Source: JBCBKL01 sp038521825
GTDB taxonomy: Bacteria > Pseudomonadota > Alphaproteobacteria > Rhodobacterales > Rhodobacteraceae
Direction: 5' to 3'
Length of the DNA: 64,000 bases
Assembly (NCBI GenBank): GCA_038521825.1
Contig: JBCBKL010000019.1
Span: forward strand, 1 to 64,000
The notes under the pieces were generated by a model. That model had not been told where the DNA came from. It saw nothing but the letters and a program-made list of their open reading frames with translations, and ran no database searches. A program made the position numbers and the translations under genes. Shown here in pieces: positions 1 to 7,729 of this stretch. Each line of letters starts with the position of its first letter. Within the stretch, counting starts at the first letter, position 1.

Positions 1-1967
1 GCCCGGTCATCGTTCAGGTCATAGCGCCAGTCGACATTGGCCCGCCAGTTCTGGTTGAGGTCGAACCCGCTATCGAGCGACAGCTCGCTCACCCCTGCTT
101 CCCGGTCCTCTGCCGGGTCGTCCTCAAGCCAAAGGTAGCTGCCGCCGATGTTGAACGACTCCGTATTCCAGTCGCCCCTGATTTCAGCCTTGGAGAAATC
201 GAACCCGTCGCCGAACAGCGTGCGCGCATAGACCGCGACCTGGTCCGAGAGCCGAACCTGACCGGCGACGAGGAAGTCGGATTGAGTGCCGGCCAGGCCA
301 GAACTGGCGGTGAAATCATCGTCCTCATCCTGCCGCAGCACCTGGCCAAGCGTCAGTGTGGTGTCCCAGCCGTCAGGGTCGAAACGCGACCAGTTCACGC
401 CGTATGCCAGCACCCGGCCCCTTTCGCGCCGATCTTCGGCAGGAAAACGCGAGAGCGAGAGCAGGTTGCCTTCGTCGAATTCGACCCGCGTGCTTTCTTC
501 GTTTGGGACATCGAGGTCCTCGCCCCCGGTCCAACCCAGTTGAGCGACCGGTTCAAGATACTGCGCTGCGCCTCCGGTTTCGCGCCGGATCATTGGATAG
601 CGCACAGTTACGGCTGCGCGCGGCGTGACATCGGTCTCGATGTCGGGAAAGTTCGGATCCTGCCGGATATCCTTCAGATCACCGGCCAGCCCCATTTCAA
701 GCTGCGTGACAAAGCCACCCAATCGCCAACTGCGAAGCCAGTCGGCATCGACATTCAGGCGCAGCACATCGGCGCCGTCCGAGACCGTGTCAAAGTCGGG
801 CCCGTCGAGTTCGCTTGATGAACTGCGGAAATGCGTGTGCGCGTTGACCGACAGCCTCAGCTCGCCGCCCACGGGGCGTGGAAAGAACCGCTGCTCGTAA
901 TTCGCTTCCAGCACGTTGGCGGCAAGGATGTCGTTGTCCTCGCCATCGCGTAGCGTTTTGAAGTTGATGAAGCTCGCCCGCACGTACTGGTCCCGCCGGG
1001 CCCGGCTGATCCGGAATTCGCTGTCGAGCCGGTCCTTGTTGGAATACCCATAATCCTTGAGATACGCCTCGTCCGATGTTGTTTCGATGTCGAAATTGAA
1101 GACATAGTCGCGCGCAAGCTCGAACCGACCCTCGCCAAAAAGATAGCCCCGACCCTCGCCCGGCAATTCGTCATCGCGTGTGATCGCTCCTTCGAATTCG
1201 ATGTCGCCGCGAAGGAAGGCCTGCCGATAGCGGAATTCAAGCGTCGTCGTGCGCGACGACAAATAGGGGGTCAGCGTCAGATCGCGATGATCGCCGAGCG
1301 TGATGAAGTACGGGATCTTGAGCCCGGTACCCAGCTGCGATGTCGTGCGGATGCGCGGAAACAGAAAGCCGGTGGCGCGGTCGAGCGTCGGATCGGGCAG
1401 GCGCAGCCGCGGAATGTAGAAGATCGGGATGTTTCGGACCTGGAACTGTGCCTGATCGAAATAGATCTGGCGCGCTTCCTGATCGTGGATGACCCGTTTC
1501 GCGCGGATCTGCCAGAGCGGCGGGCCGGAACCGTCGCCGCAGACCCGACATGAGGTGATGGCCGTCTTGTAAAGCTGGCTGTAACGGCCGCTGACCCGGT
1601 TCATCTCGACCGAGGCCAGTTGAAGCTGCTGATCAAGCACCAGCCGTGCGCCGCGCAACAAACCGTTCTGAAGATCCTGCGACAATTCGGCCTGATCGGC
1701 GAGGATGATGATATTTTCGCCTTCCTCGATGATGATGGGCCCGGTGATCGTGAGGCTTCCGGATGGTCGGTCATAGAGAACCTGTTCGGCCTTCAGGCGG
1801 GTTTTGCCCTGAAACGCCTCGACATTGCCCGTCGCGATCAGCTGGCGTTCCGGGGTCACCCGGATGTCGTCCGCGATCAGTATTGCGGGCGGCGGCTCTG
1901 CGCTTTGTGGGGCCGCGACGCGCGCACCCAGGAGAACCAGCAAAAGACAGGTAGAGAGGAGCCGCAT
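1..1967 (-). CDS. lptD: LPS-assembly outer membrane protein LptD (C-terminus beyond window)
   Basis: LptD is the outer-membrane beta-barrel that, with LptE, inserts lipopolysaccharide into the outer leaflet. The reading frame opens at an ATG (1967-1965) and runs off the left edge, giving about 655 codons. The N-terminus is a hydrophobic signal peptide (MRLLSTCLLLVLLGARVAA). An OstA/LptA-like jellyroll segment follows (about residues 33-110), and then a long beta-rich barrel with many alternating aromatic and charged strands. A CxxC pair lies at Cys140 and Cys143, which fits the conserved disulfide cysteines of the family, though partners beyond the window cannot be checked. The gene starts 3 nt after the lptG stop, so lptF-lptG-lptD form one operon for the Lpt bridge. 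The missing C-terminus is only the window boundary. Confidence 0.93.
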   Translation of the reverse strand, partial: MRLLSTCLLLVLLGARVAAPQSAEPPPAILIADDIRVTPERQLIATGNVEAFQGKTRLKAEQVLYDRPSGSLTITGPIIIEEGENIIILADQAELSQDLQNGLLRGARLVLDQQLQLASVEMNRVSGRYSQLYKTAITSCRVCGDGSGPPLWQIRAKRVIHDQEARQIYFDQAQFQVRNIPIFYIPRLRLPDPTLDRATGFLFPRIRTTSQLGTGLKIPYFITLGDHRDLTLTPYLSSRTTTLEFRYRQAFLRGDIEFEGAITRDDELPGEGRGYLFGEGRFELARDYVFNFDIETTSDEAYLKDYGYSNKDRLDSEFRISRARRDQYVRASFINFKTLRDGEDNDILAANVLEANYEQRFFPRPVGGELRLSVNAHTHFRSSSSELDGPDFDTVSDGADVLRLNVDADWLRSWRLGGFVTQLEMGLAGDLKDIRQDPNFPDIETDVTPRAAVTVRYPMIRRETGGAAQYLEPVAQLGWTGGEDLDVPNEESTRVEFDEGNLLSLSRFPAEDRRERGRVLAYGVNWSRFDPDGWDTTLTLGQVLRQDEDDDFTASSGLAGTQSDFLVAGQVRLSDQVAVYARTLFGDGFDFSKAEIRGDWNTESFNIGGSYLWLEDDPAEDREAGVSELSLDSGFDLNQNWRANVDWRYDLNDDR

Positions 1968-1970
1968 GAC

Positions 1971-3068
1971 TCAGCCGTCCTCGGTATTCAAAAGCAACCC
2001 AAGTGCCAGCAGGTTGGCCGCGACGGGCGTTGCCCATGCCGCGAACAGGATCGGGATCTGACCGTTCTCGCCGAGGATCTGCGCAAAGCTGCGGATGAAG
2101 TACAGGCCAAAACCTAAAAGGACTGCCGTCAGGACGGCAACGCCCGTCCCGCCGGACCGCTGCGGTCGCATGGTAAAGGCGGCAGCGGTGAGGACCATTG
2201 ACAGCAGGAACAGGGGCCGAGCAAGCTCGCTCTGGAACCAGACGTGGTGCCGCCGGGCCGAAAACCCGGCCTGTTCAAGCTGGTCGATAAACGCCGACAG
2301 ATCCCAGATCGATATGCCGGACGGGCTGCCGATGGTTTCCCGGATGCGGTCGAGCGTGAGGGATGTGGGAACGATCAGCCGCTCATGCCGCGCCGCATTC
2401 GCTTCGGGGTTCAGGCCCGCCGTGAGCGGCCACGCCTTGGCGTTGGACAGCATCCAGCCCTCGGGCGTGAGTTCGGCGCTGCGTGCTTCGAGCCGCCGAA
2501 CCGGGCCACCGGCAGGCGAATAGGCCAGGAATGTTACATCATAAAGCGTCGAGCCGTCCGCATTGGCACGGCTTGCCCGGATTACCGTCTGGCCCTGGGC
2601 GCTGCCCTGTCGGAGCCACAGACCGTCACCCGAAAGCGATAGGGCAGACGCGCCTCCGCTGCGATAGGTCTCGGCCACGGTCGTGTACCGCTGGGACGTC
2701 GCGGCCACGATCGGGTTCAGAACAGCAACCGCGAAACCGCCAATTGCCAAGGCAACTAGACCGGGCGCGAAAAGGGCACGCAATGCCGATCTTCCGGCGG
2801 CGCGTGTCACGACTAACTCGGATGTGCGCGCCAATCCGACAAAAAGGACGACGGTCGCCAGCAAGAGGATCAGCGGCAGGATTTCGTTCAACCGCGCCGG
2901 CGCATTGAGCAGCGTCAGTCCAAGTCGTTGTCCGAATGAGACATCGAACGAGGAAAACCGCCGGGTCTGCTCGATCAGATCGATGAGGATCATGAGCGAA
3001 AACAGCACTCCCAACAGCAGCAGGACCAACATGGAGAAGCGGCGAGCGAAATAGAGGTGCAGGATCAT
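1971..3068 (-). CDS. lptG: LPS export ABC transporter permease LptG
   Basis: This is an inner-membrane permease of the LptB2FG complex that extracts LPS from the inner membrane and passes it to LptC/A. The product is 365 aa, in the usual range for LptG. It has hydrophobic helices at the N-terminus (about residues 12-35 and 60-120), a periplasmic jellyroll in the middle (about 130-260), and three more helices near the C-terminus, the YjgP/YjgQ family layout. I chose the ATG at 3068-3066 because it overlaps the lptF stop by 4 nt (ATGA), a coupled start. The frame could be extended upstream but that would run inside lptF. It lies between lptF and lptD in one operon. Confidence 0.93.
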   Translation of the reverse strand: MILHLYFARRFSMLVLLLLGVLFSLMILIDLIEQTRRFSSFDVSFGQRLGLTLLNAPARLNEILPLILLLATVVLFVGLARTSELVVTRAAGRSALRALFAPGLVALAIGGFAVAVLNPIVAATSQRYTTVAETYRSGGASALSLSGDGLWLRQGSAQGQTVIRASRANADGSTLYDVTFLAYSPAGGPVRRLEARSAELTPEGWMLSNAKAWPLTAGLNPEANAARHERLIVPTSLTLDRIRETIGSPSGISIWDLSAFIDQLEQAGFSARRHHVWFQSELARPLFLLSMVLTAAAFTMRPQRSGGTGVAVLTAVLLGFGLYFIRSFAQILGENGQIPILFAAWATPVAANLLALGLLLNTEDG

Positions 3069-4183
3069 GTTACCGCCACTCTCCGTTGTCGTTTGCGGCC
3101 GGACACCTTCATCAACATCGCAATGACCAGCACGCCCGCAATCGCCGACGGCACATAGATGAGGGGCCAAAGCCGAGCGTCGTTGATCACAAAATCAAGG
3201 AACGATCCGCGCATACCATCGAGAAGCAGCAAAAGCGCCAGCGCGATCAGCGCCTCGCGCCAGACCCCGAACCGCGAATAGCCGCCGATCAGGATCGTGG
3301 AAAAGGCCATCAGCGCCACGACGAAGCAGAAGAACGGCTGCCCGAGACGGCTGTGGATTTCCTCGGCCATCTCACCTTCTGTCGAACGGGTCGTCTCGGC
3401 CAGCTCCGCCCGGTCCCCGATAAAGGCCAAAGACGGCATGTGCGAAAGCCGCGCCCGGACCAGTTGATCGCGCAGGATCAGGGATGTGATGTCGAAAGAG
3501 AAATCTTCGAACGTCGCCGTCGAAAGCCGTTCGCTGACCACATTGTAGCTTTGCGCGAGCCCGTCGAGCATGATCAGCGTCGTTTGCTCGTCATCGCGCA
3601 ACAGATAGGCCTGTTCTGCAGTGTAGATGTATTCTTCTGTCCCGGTCCGCCCGTCCCACAGAAAGACGTCGCGTAGAACTCCGTCTTCGCCGATTTCCTT
3701 GGCATAGAAGGTCACGCCAGTCGCAGCGTCCTGAAATTGCCCTTCGACCAGAAGGCGGGCGGTCATGTTGCGCGACACCTCAGCCTCGCGTTTGCTCAGC
3801 TGTTCCTGCGCCATCGGCACAAGAACCAGCGTCAAAAGTGCCATCAGCCCGGCGGAGACCAGCCCAAACATCAGAACGGGCCGCGCGAGGCGCCAGGGGC
3901 TGGTCCCTGTGGCGAGCATCACCGTCAGTTCGCTTTCATTGTTCAGCCGATTGGTCACATAAGCGCTGGCCGCGAAAGTGGCGAGCGGCAGGACCAGCAC
4001 AACGATGCGCGGCAGACTGAGTGCGGTGAACTCAAGAAACACGAGCGCCGATTGCCCATCCGCGATCAGCCTGTCGAACAGCTCGACCGCGCGGCTGATC
4101 CAGAACATGGCGACAAGGACGAGGGCGAAAAAGCCGAATAGCCACAGCAGTTGCGACAGCATATAGCGGTCGAAGCGCGCCAA
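3065..4183 (-). CDS. lptF: LPS export ABC transporter permease LptF
   Basis: LptF is the second permease subunit of LptB2FG. The product is 372 aa and begins MARFDRYMLSQLLW, typical of the family. Transmembrane helices lie at about residues 10-30, 50-80 and 95-120. A periplasmic domain spans about 130-260, and three helices occupy the C-terminal 100 residues. It is the first gene of the lptF-lptG-lptD operon and is divergent from pepA across a 139-bp gap that must hold both promoters. That arrangement (lptFG divergent from leucyl aminopeptidase) is common in proteobacteria and supports the call. Confidence 0.93.
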   Translation of the reverse strand: MARFDRYMLSQLLWLFGFFALVLVAMFWISRAVELFDRLIADGQSALVFLEFTALSLPRIVVLVLPLATFAASAYVTNRLNNESELTVMLATGTSPWRLARPVLMFGLVSAGLMALLTLVLVPMAQEQLSKREAEVSRNMTARLLVEGQFQDAATGVTFYAKEIGEDGVLRDVFLWDGRTGTEEYIYTAEQAYLLRDDEQTTLIMLDGLAQSYNVVSERLSTATFEDFSFDITSLILRDQLVRARLSHMPSLAFIGDRAELAETTRSTEGEMAEEIHSRLGQPFFCFVVALMAFSTILIGGYSRFGVWREALIALALLLLLDGMRGSFLDFVINDARLWPLIYVPSAIAGVLVIAMLMKVSGRKRQRRVAVT

Positions 4184-4322
4184 GTTGTCCCCCGGTCTCG
4201 ATTTCTGATGCAGCGTTCTTGGGGTGACCCTAGCCTAACGCGCAGCGGGGTGAAACTCGTTTCTGGTCATGCGTCCAAAGGCAGGCTAGACCTATCCGAC
4301 ATGCACGCGAAGGGAGACCGCA

Positions 4323-5798
4323 ATGCCGAACCTCACCCCGATCAGCTTCAAGGCCGTTGAACTGGACACGATCGCATCCCAGACCGGCCGCATCGCGATC
4401 ATCGTTGATGGCGAGGGGAAGCTGGATCAGAGTGCCCGCCGCGTGAACAGGTTGACGAAGAGCGCGGTCGAGCGCCTGGCGGCCAGCAAGAAGTTTGGCG
4501 ATTTGTCGCCGGGACAGGTTGTTTCGCTGGCGTTTCCAGCGGGGTTACAGGCCGAAGCAGTCGATATCATCCGCCTGGATCGCCGTCCCACAGTGGCCGA
4601 GGCGCGCAAGGCCGGTGCAGCACTGGCTAAGGCGCGCGGCAAGGCGGATCTGTTGGTGTGTTCCGGGGCGATGTCCCGACCCGAGGAACTCGCCTTTGGC
4701 TTCGCGATGCGTGACTATGGCTTTGAGGTTCACAAGACCGGTAACGACAAGCCCGAAGAGACCGCCGCGGTGACCGTCATGTCCACGAAACCGGACGAGG
4801 CAGCCGAAGCGGTTGCTCCTCTGCTCGCGGTGGCCGAGGGCGCGCATTTCGCGCGTGACCTGGTCAATGAACCGGCCAACGTGCTGACCACGACGGAGTT
4901 TGCCGACCGTTTGAGTGAAATGAACGGCTTGGGCCTTGATATTGAAGTGCTGGATGAAGATGCGCTCGAAAAGCTCGGAATGCGAACGCTGTTGTCGGTC
5001 GGCCAAGGATCGGACTCACCCTCCAAAGTCGTTGTGATGCAGTGGAACGGCGGCAAGAAGGGCGCGCCGCCGCTGGCGTTGATCGGCAAGGGCGTCGTGT
5101 TCGACACCGGTGGCATCAGCCTGAAACCCGCTTCCGGTATGGAAGACATGACCATGGATATGGGCGGTGCGGGCACGGTGGCCGGTGCGATGCGCGCGCT
5201 GGCGCTGCGCAAAGCCAAGGCGAATGTCGTCGGCCTCGTCGGTTTGGTCGAGAACATGCCGTCAGGCAGCGCCACGCGTCCGGGCGACGTGGTCAAGTCG
5301 ATGAAGGGCGATACGGTCGAAATCATCAACACGGATGCCGAGGGTCGGCTCGTCCTGTGTGACGTCATGTGGTACGCGCAGGATCGCTTTGAGCCCGCTG
5401 CCATGATCGACCTCGCCACGCTGACGGGCGCGATTATCATTGGGCTTGGTCACGAGAATGCGGGCGTGTTTTCCAACGACGACGATCTTTCGAAGGCCTT
5501 CCTCAAGGCGGCGGAGGCCGAAGGCGAGGGCGCGTGGCGCATGCCCTTGGGCAAGGCCTATGACGACATGCTGAAGTCTCGCATCGCGGATATGAAGAAT
5601 ATCGGTGGCCGCCCGGCAGGCTCGATCACGGCGGCGCAGTTCTTGCAGCGCTTCGTTAAGGAAGGTGTGCCTTGGATCCATCTGGATATCGCCGGTGTCG
5701 CATCGGTCAAATCCGAGACGACGCTGGCGCCGAAGGGTGCCACGGGTTGGGGCGTCGCATCGCTCAGCCGCCTTGTCGCGGACCAGTTTGAAACCTGA
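4323..5798 (+). CDS. pepA: Leucyl aminopeptidase (M17 family)
   Basis: PepA is a cytosolic two-metal aminopeptidase that removes N-terminal residues from peptides. It is 491 aa, the normal length. The C-terminal catalytic domain carries the M17 residues: Lys256 and Asp261 in IGKGVVFDTGG, and the signature NTDAEGR at 336-342 with Asp338, Glu340 and Arg342. The N-terminal half is the less conserved macro-like domain. The ATG at 4323 follows a GGGAGA ribosome site. The gene is divergent from lptF and is followed 10 bp later by holC, with which it probably forms an operon. All key metal and catalytic residues appear present. Confidence 0.95.
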   Translation: MPNLTPISFKAVELDTIASQTGRIAIIVDGEGKLDQSARRVNRLTKSAVERLAASKKFGDLSPGQVVSLAFPAGLQAEAVDIIRLDRRPTVAEARKAGAALAKARGKADLLVCSGAMSRPEELAFGFAMRDYGFEVHKTGNDKPEETAAVTVMSTKPDEAAEAVAPLLAVAEGAHFARDLVNEPANVLTTTEFADRLSEMNGLGLDIEVLDEDALEKLGMRTLLSVGQGSDSPSKVVVMQWNGGKKGAPPLALIGKGVVFDTGGISLKPASGMEDMTMDMGGAGTVAGAMRALALRKAKANVVGLVGLVENMPSGSATRPGDVVKSMKGDTVEIINTDAEGRLVLCDVMWYAQDRFEPAAMIDLATLTGAIIIGLGHENAGVFSNDDDLSKAFLKAAEAEGEGAWRMPLGKAYDDMLKSRIADMKNIGGRPAGSITAAQFLQRFVKEGVPWIHLDIAGVASVKSETTLAPKGATGWGVASLSRLVADQFET

Positions 5799-5808
5799 CG
5801 CGCTGCTG

Positions 5809-6267
5809 ATGGGGGCCGCCTATTTCTATCACCTGACCCGCCGCCCGATGGAGGAGACCCTTGCCATGCTTCTGGGCAAGGCCCGTCAGGCGGGTTGGCG
5901 TGTGATCGTGCGCGGGCGGGATCAGAACCGAATGGAATGGCTGGACGAGAAATTGTGGCTCGGTTCAGATGAGGGGTTCCTGCCCCATGGCCTTGCCGGT
6001 GGTCCGCACGACGATCTTCAGCCCATCCTGCTTACGACTGGCACAGCGAGTTCAGCGGAGGCGCAATGCATCATGAGCGTAGACGGGGCGGATGTGACGG
6101 CGGACGAAATCGATCGGCTTGACCGTGTCTGCGTCCTGTTTGACGGCAATGACGCCGCCGCTCTGCAGACCGCTCGCGCTCAGTGGAAAGCATTGAAAGA
6201 CGCGGGAGCATCCGCCCAGTACTGGTCGGAGGAGGGGGGAAAATGGGCAAAGAAGGCCGAGACCTGA
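5809..6267 (+). CDS. holC: DNA polymerase III subunit chi
   Basis: HolC (chi) links the polymerase III clamp loader to single-strand-binding protein. The product is 152 aa, close to the family length. It opens with the characteristic AAYFYHLTRRPMEETLAMLL segment and contains the conserved hydrophobic core around residues 20-60. The ATG at 5809 was chosen because YFYHLT lies at the extreme N-terminus in this family; an in-frame TTG at 5788 lies inside the end of pepA. It starts 10 bp after pepA, a pairing (pepA-holC) widespread in proteobacteria. It ends 4 bp from the stop of the convergent gene at 6272. Confidence 0.9.
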   Translation: MGAAYFYHLTRRPMEETLAMLLGKARQAGWRVIVRGRDQNRMEWLDEKLWLGSDEGFLPHGLAGGPHDDLQPILLTTGTASSAEAQCIMSVDGADVTADEIDRLDRVCVLFDGNDAAALQTARAQWKALKDAGASAQYWSEEGGKWAKKAET

Positions 6268-6271
6268 CCGA

Positions 6272-7087
6272 CTATTGCCCCAGGCCCAACCCTTCGAGAT
6301 ACGCCATCGATTGAGGGATCTTGCCGTGGTCCCGTAATTCGAGGATCAGCCGGGGTTCAACGTCGAGCCTTTCGATCTGACGAAAGACGGCCGGCCAGAT
6401 GATGGTGCCCTCACCAATGGCCCAATGCCGGTCGGCATAACCTTCGGCATCCTGCAAGTGAATATGGTTCAGCCATTCGCCCGCCAGCTTGATGTAGTAA
6501 TCTACCGGCGGGGCCCCGGTTGAGCCGTGGGCATAGTGCGCATGGCCGGTATCGATAGAGACCCGGACGGCGTCGCTGTCAAAGGATTGCGCGAGGCGCA
6601 GGCGGTCAAGCGGGTCGATATCCTCGATGTTTTCCAGAACCAGAACGACGCCCATATCGGCCGCCTTTTTGACGGTGTCTGACAACGTCAGGTGGACGCG
6701 TTCGACTATGGCCTCACGCGCGTTGTCGTTGTTGTCGTAATTGTTGTAATCCCAGGTGGTGAAGGGGGAATGGATCACCATCTGCGTGGCCCCGACCGCT
6801 TGGCAGATGATCAGCGCCTGATCCATTCGCTTGGCCACGACAGCGCGGATATCGGGATCATGGCTGGCGATCGTGAAACCCCAGAACGGCCCGTGGATGC
6901 CCAACCGCCCGGTATAGCCGTCGAGCTGTTTTTTGACCTCGTCGACAAGTGGCTGCCAGTCGCCGGTCAGAATATCGGCGGTGTGAAAGGTCTGAAGCTC
7001 AAGATCACGCTGTTTCTCAAGCAGCCAGTCGCGATATGTTTCAAGATGATGAACAGGTAGGGCAGCGCCGATAATGGGGGCAGTCAT
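6272..7087 (-). CDS. Sugar phosphate isomerase/epimerase-type TIM-barrel protein
   Basis: This 271-aa protein belongs to the xylose-isomerase-like TIM-barrel superfamily (AP_endonuc_2 fold). It has alternating strands and metal-ligand-like Glu, Asp and His residues: VLENIEDIDPLDRL in the middle, SIDTGHAHYAHG, WLNHIHLQDAEG, then LILELRD at the C-terminus. These match the positions of the divalent-metal ligands in this fold. The ATG at 7087-7085 is preceded by a good AGAAGGA ribosome site. The substrate cannot be told from sequence. It stands alone, convergent with holC and followed upstream by a 93-bp gap to the RluE-like gene. Confidence 0.72.
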   Translation of the reverse strand: MTAPIIGAALPVHHLETYRDWLLEKQRDLELQTFHTADILTGDWQPLVDEVKKQLDGYTGRLGIHGPFWGFTIASHDPDIRAVVAKRMDQALIICQAVGATQMVIHSPFTTWDYNNYDNNDNAREAIVERVHLTLSDTVKKAADMGVVLVLENIEDIDPLDRLRLAQSFDSDAVRVSIDTGHAHYAHGSTGAPPVDYYIKLAGEWLNHIHLQDAEGYADRHWAIGEGTIIWPAVFRQIERLDVEPRLILELRDHGKIPQSMAYLEGLGLGQ

Positions 7088-7180
7088 GGATTGTCCTTCT
7101 GCGTCGGTGTGGTCGTCAAATCGTGCGGACCACAAACACGCAACAGGCCCATGACAGCCGATACTATTCTTCAAAGTGGC

Positions 7181-7729
7181 TCAGCCATCCCGCCACTCGC
7201 CGGGCGCCAGCCCGTCGAGGCTCCAGTCGCCGATGCGGGCGCGGATCAGCCGCAGCGTGGGGTGACCGACGGCAGCCGTCATTCGGCGAACCTGCCGGTT
7301 CCGGCCTTCGGTGATGGTCAGCGCCAGCCATTTATCCGGGACGGACTTGCGCACCCGGATGGGTGGATCGCGCGGCCAAAGATTGGGCGGTTCGTCGATC
7401 CGCTCGGCCTTGGCCGGTCGGGTCCGACCGTCCTTTAGTGTCACTCCACTGCGCAGTGCCATGAACGCCTGGTCGTCTGGGACCCCTTCGACCTGAACCC
7501 AATAGGTCTTGGGTGCCTTATATTTCGGATCCGCGATTTTGGCCTGCAGCTTTCCGTCGTCGGTCAACACCATCAGCCCCTCGCTGTCGCGATCAAGCCG
7601 ACCGGCCGGATAGACGCCCGGGACATTGATATAGGCGGACAGGGTGGCGCGCGCCGATCCTTCGGTGGCCTTGTCGGTGAACTGCGAAAGAACGCCGTAA
7701 GGTTTGTTAAAGAGGATCAGGCGGCTCAT
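7181..7729 (-). CDS. rluE: RsuA/RluE-family 23S/16S rRNA pseudouridine synthase
   Basis: This cytosolic enzyme converts a specific rRNA uridine to pseudouridine. It is 182 aa. The family motif PAGRLDRDSEGLMVLTDDG places the catalytic aspartate at Asp46, and KTYWVQVEG and EGRNRQVRRM are the other conserved blocks. It lacks the N-terminal S4 domain of RsuA, RluB and RluF, which fits RluE (23S U2457 in E. coli) best; the exact target is inferred. Its ATG overlaps the stop of the upstream penicillin-acylase-family gene by 4 nt, so the two are probably co-translated. Confidence 0.82.
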   Translation of the reverse strand: MSRLILFNKPYGVLSQFTDKATEGSARATLSAYINVPGVYPAGRLDRDSEGLMVLTDDGKLQAKIADPKYKAPKTYWVQVEGVPDDQAFMALRSGVTLKDGRTRPAKAERIDEPPNLWPRDPPIRVRKSVPDKWLALTITEGRNRQVRRMTAAVGHPTLRLIRARIGDWSLDGLAPGEWRDG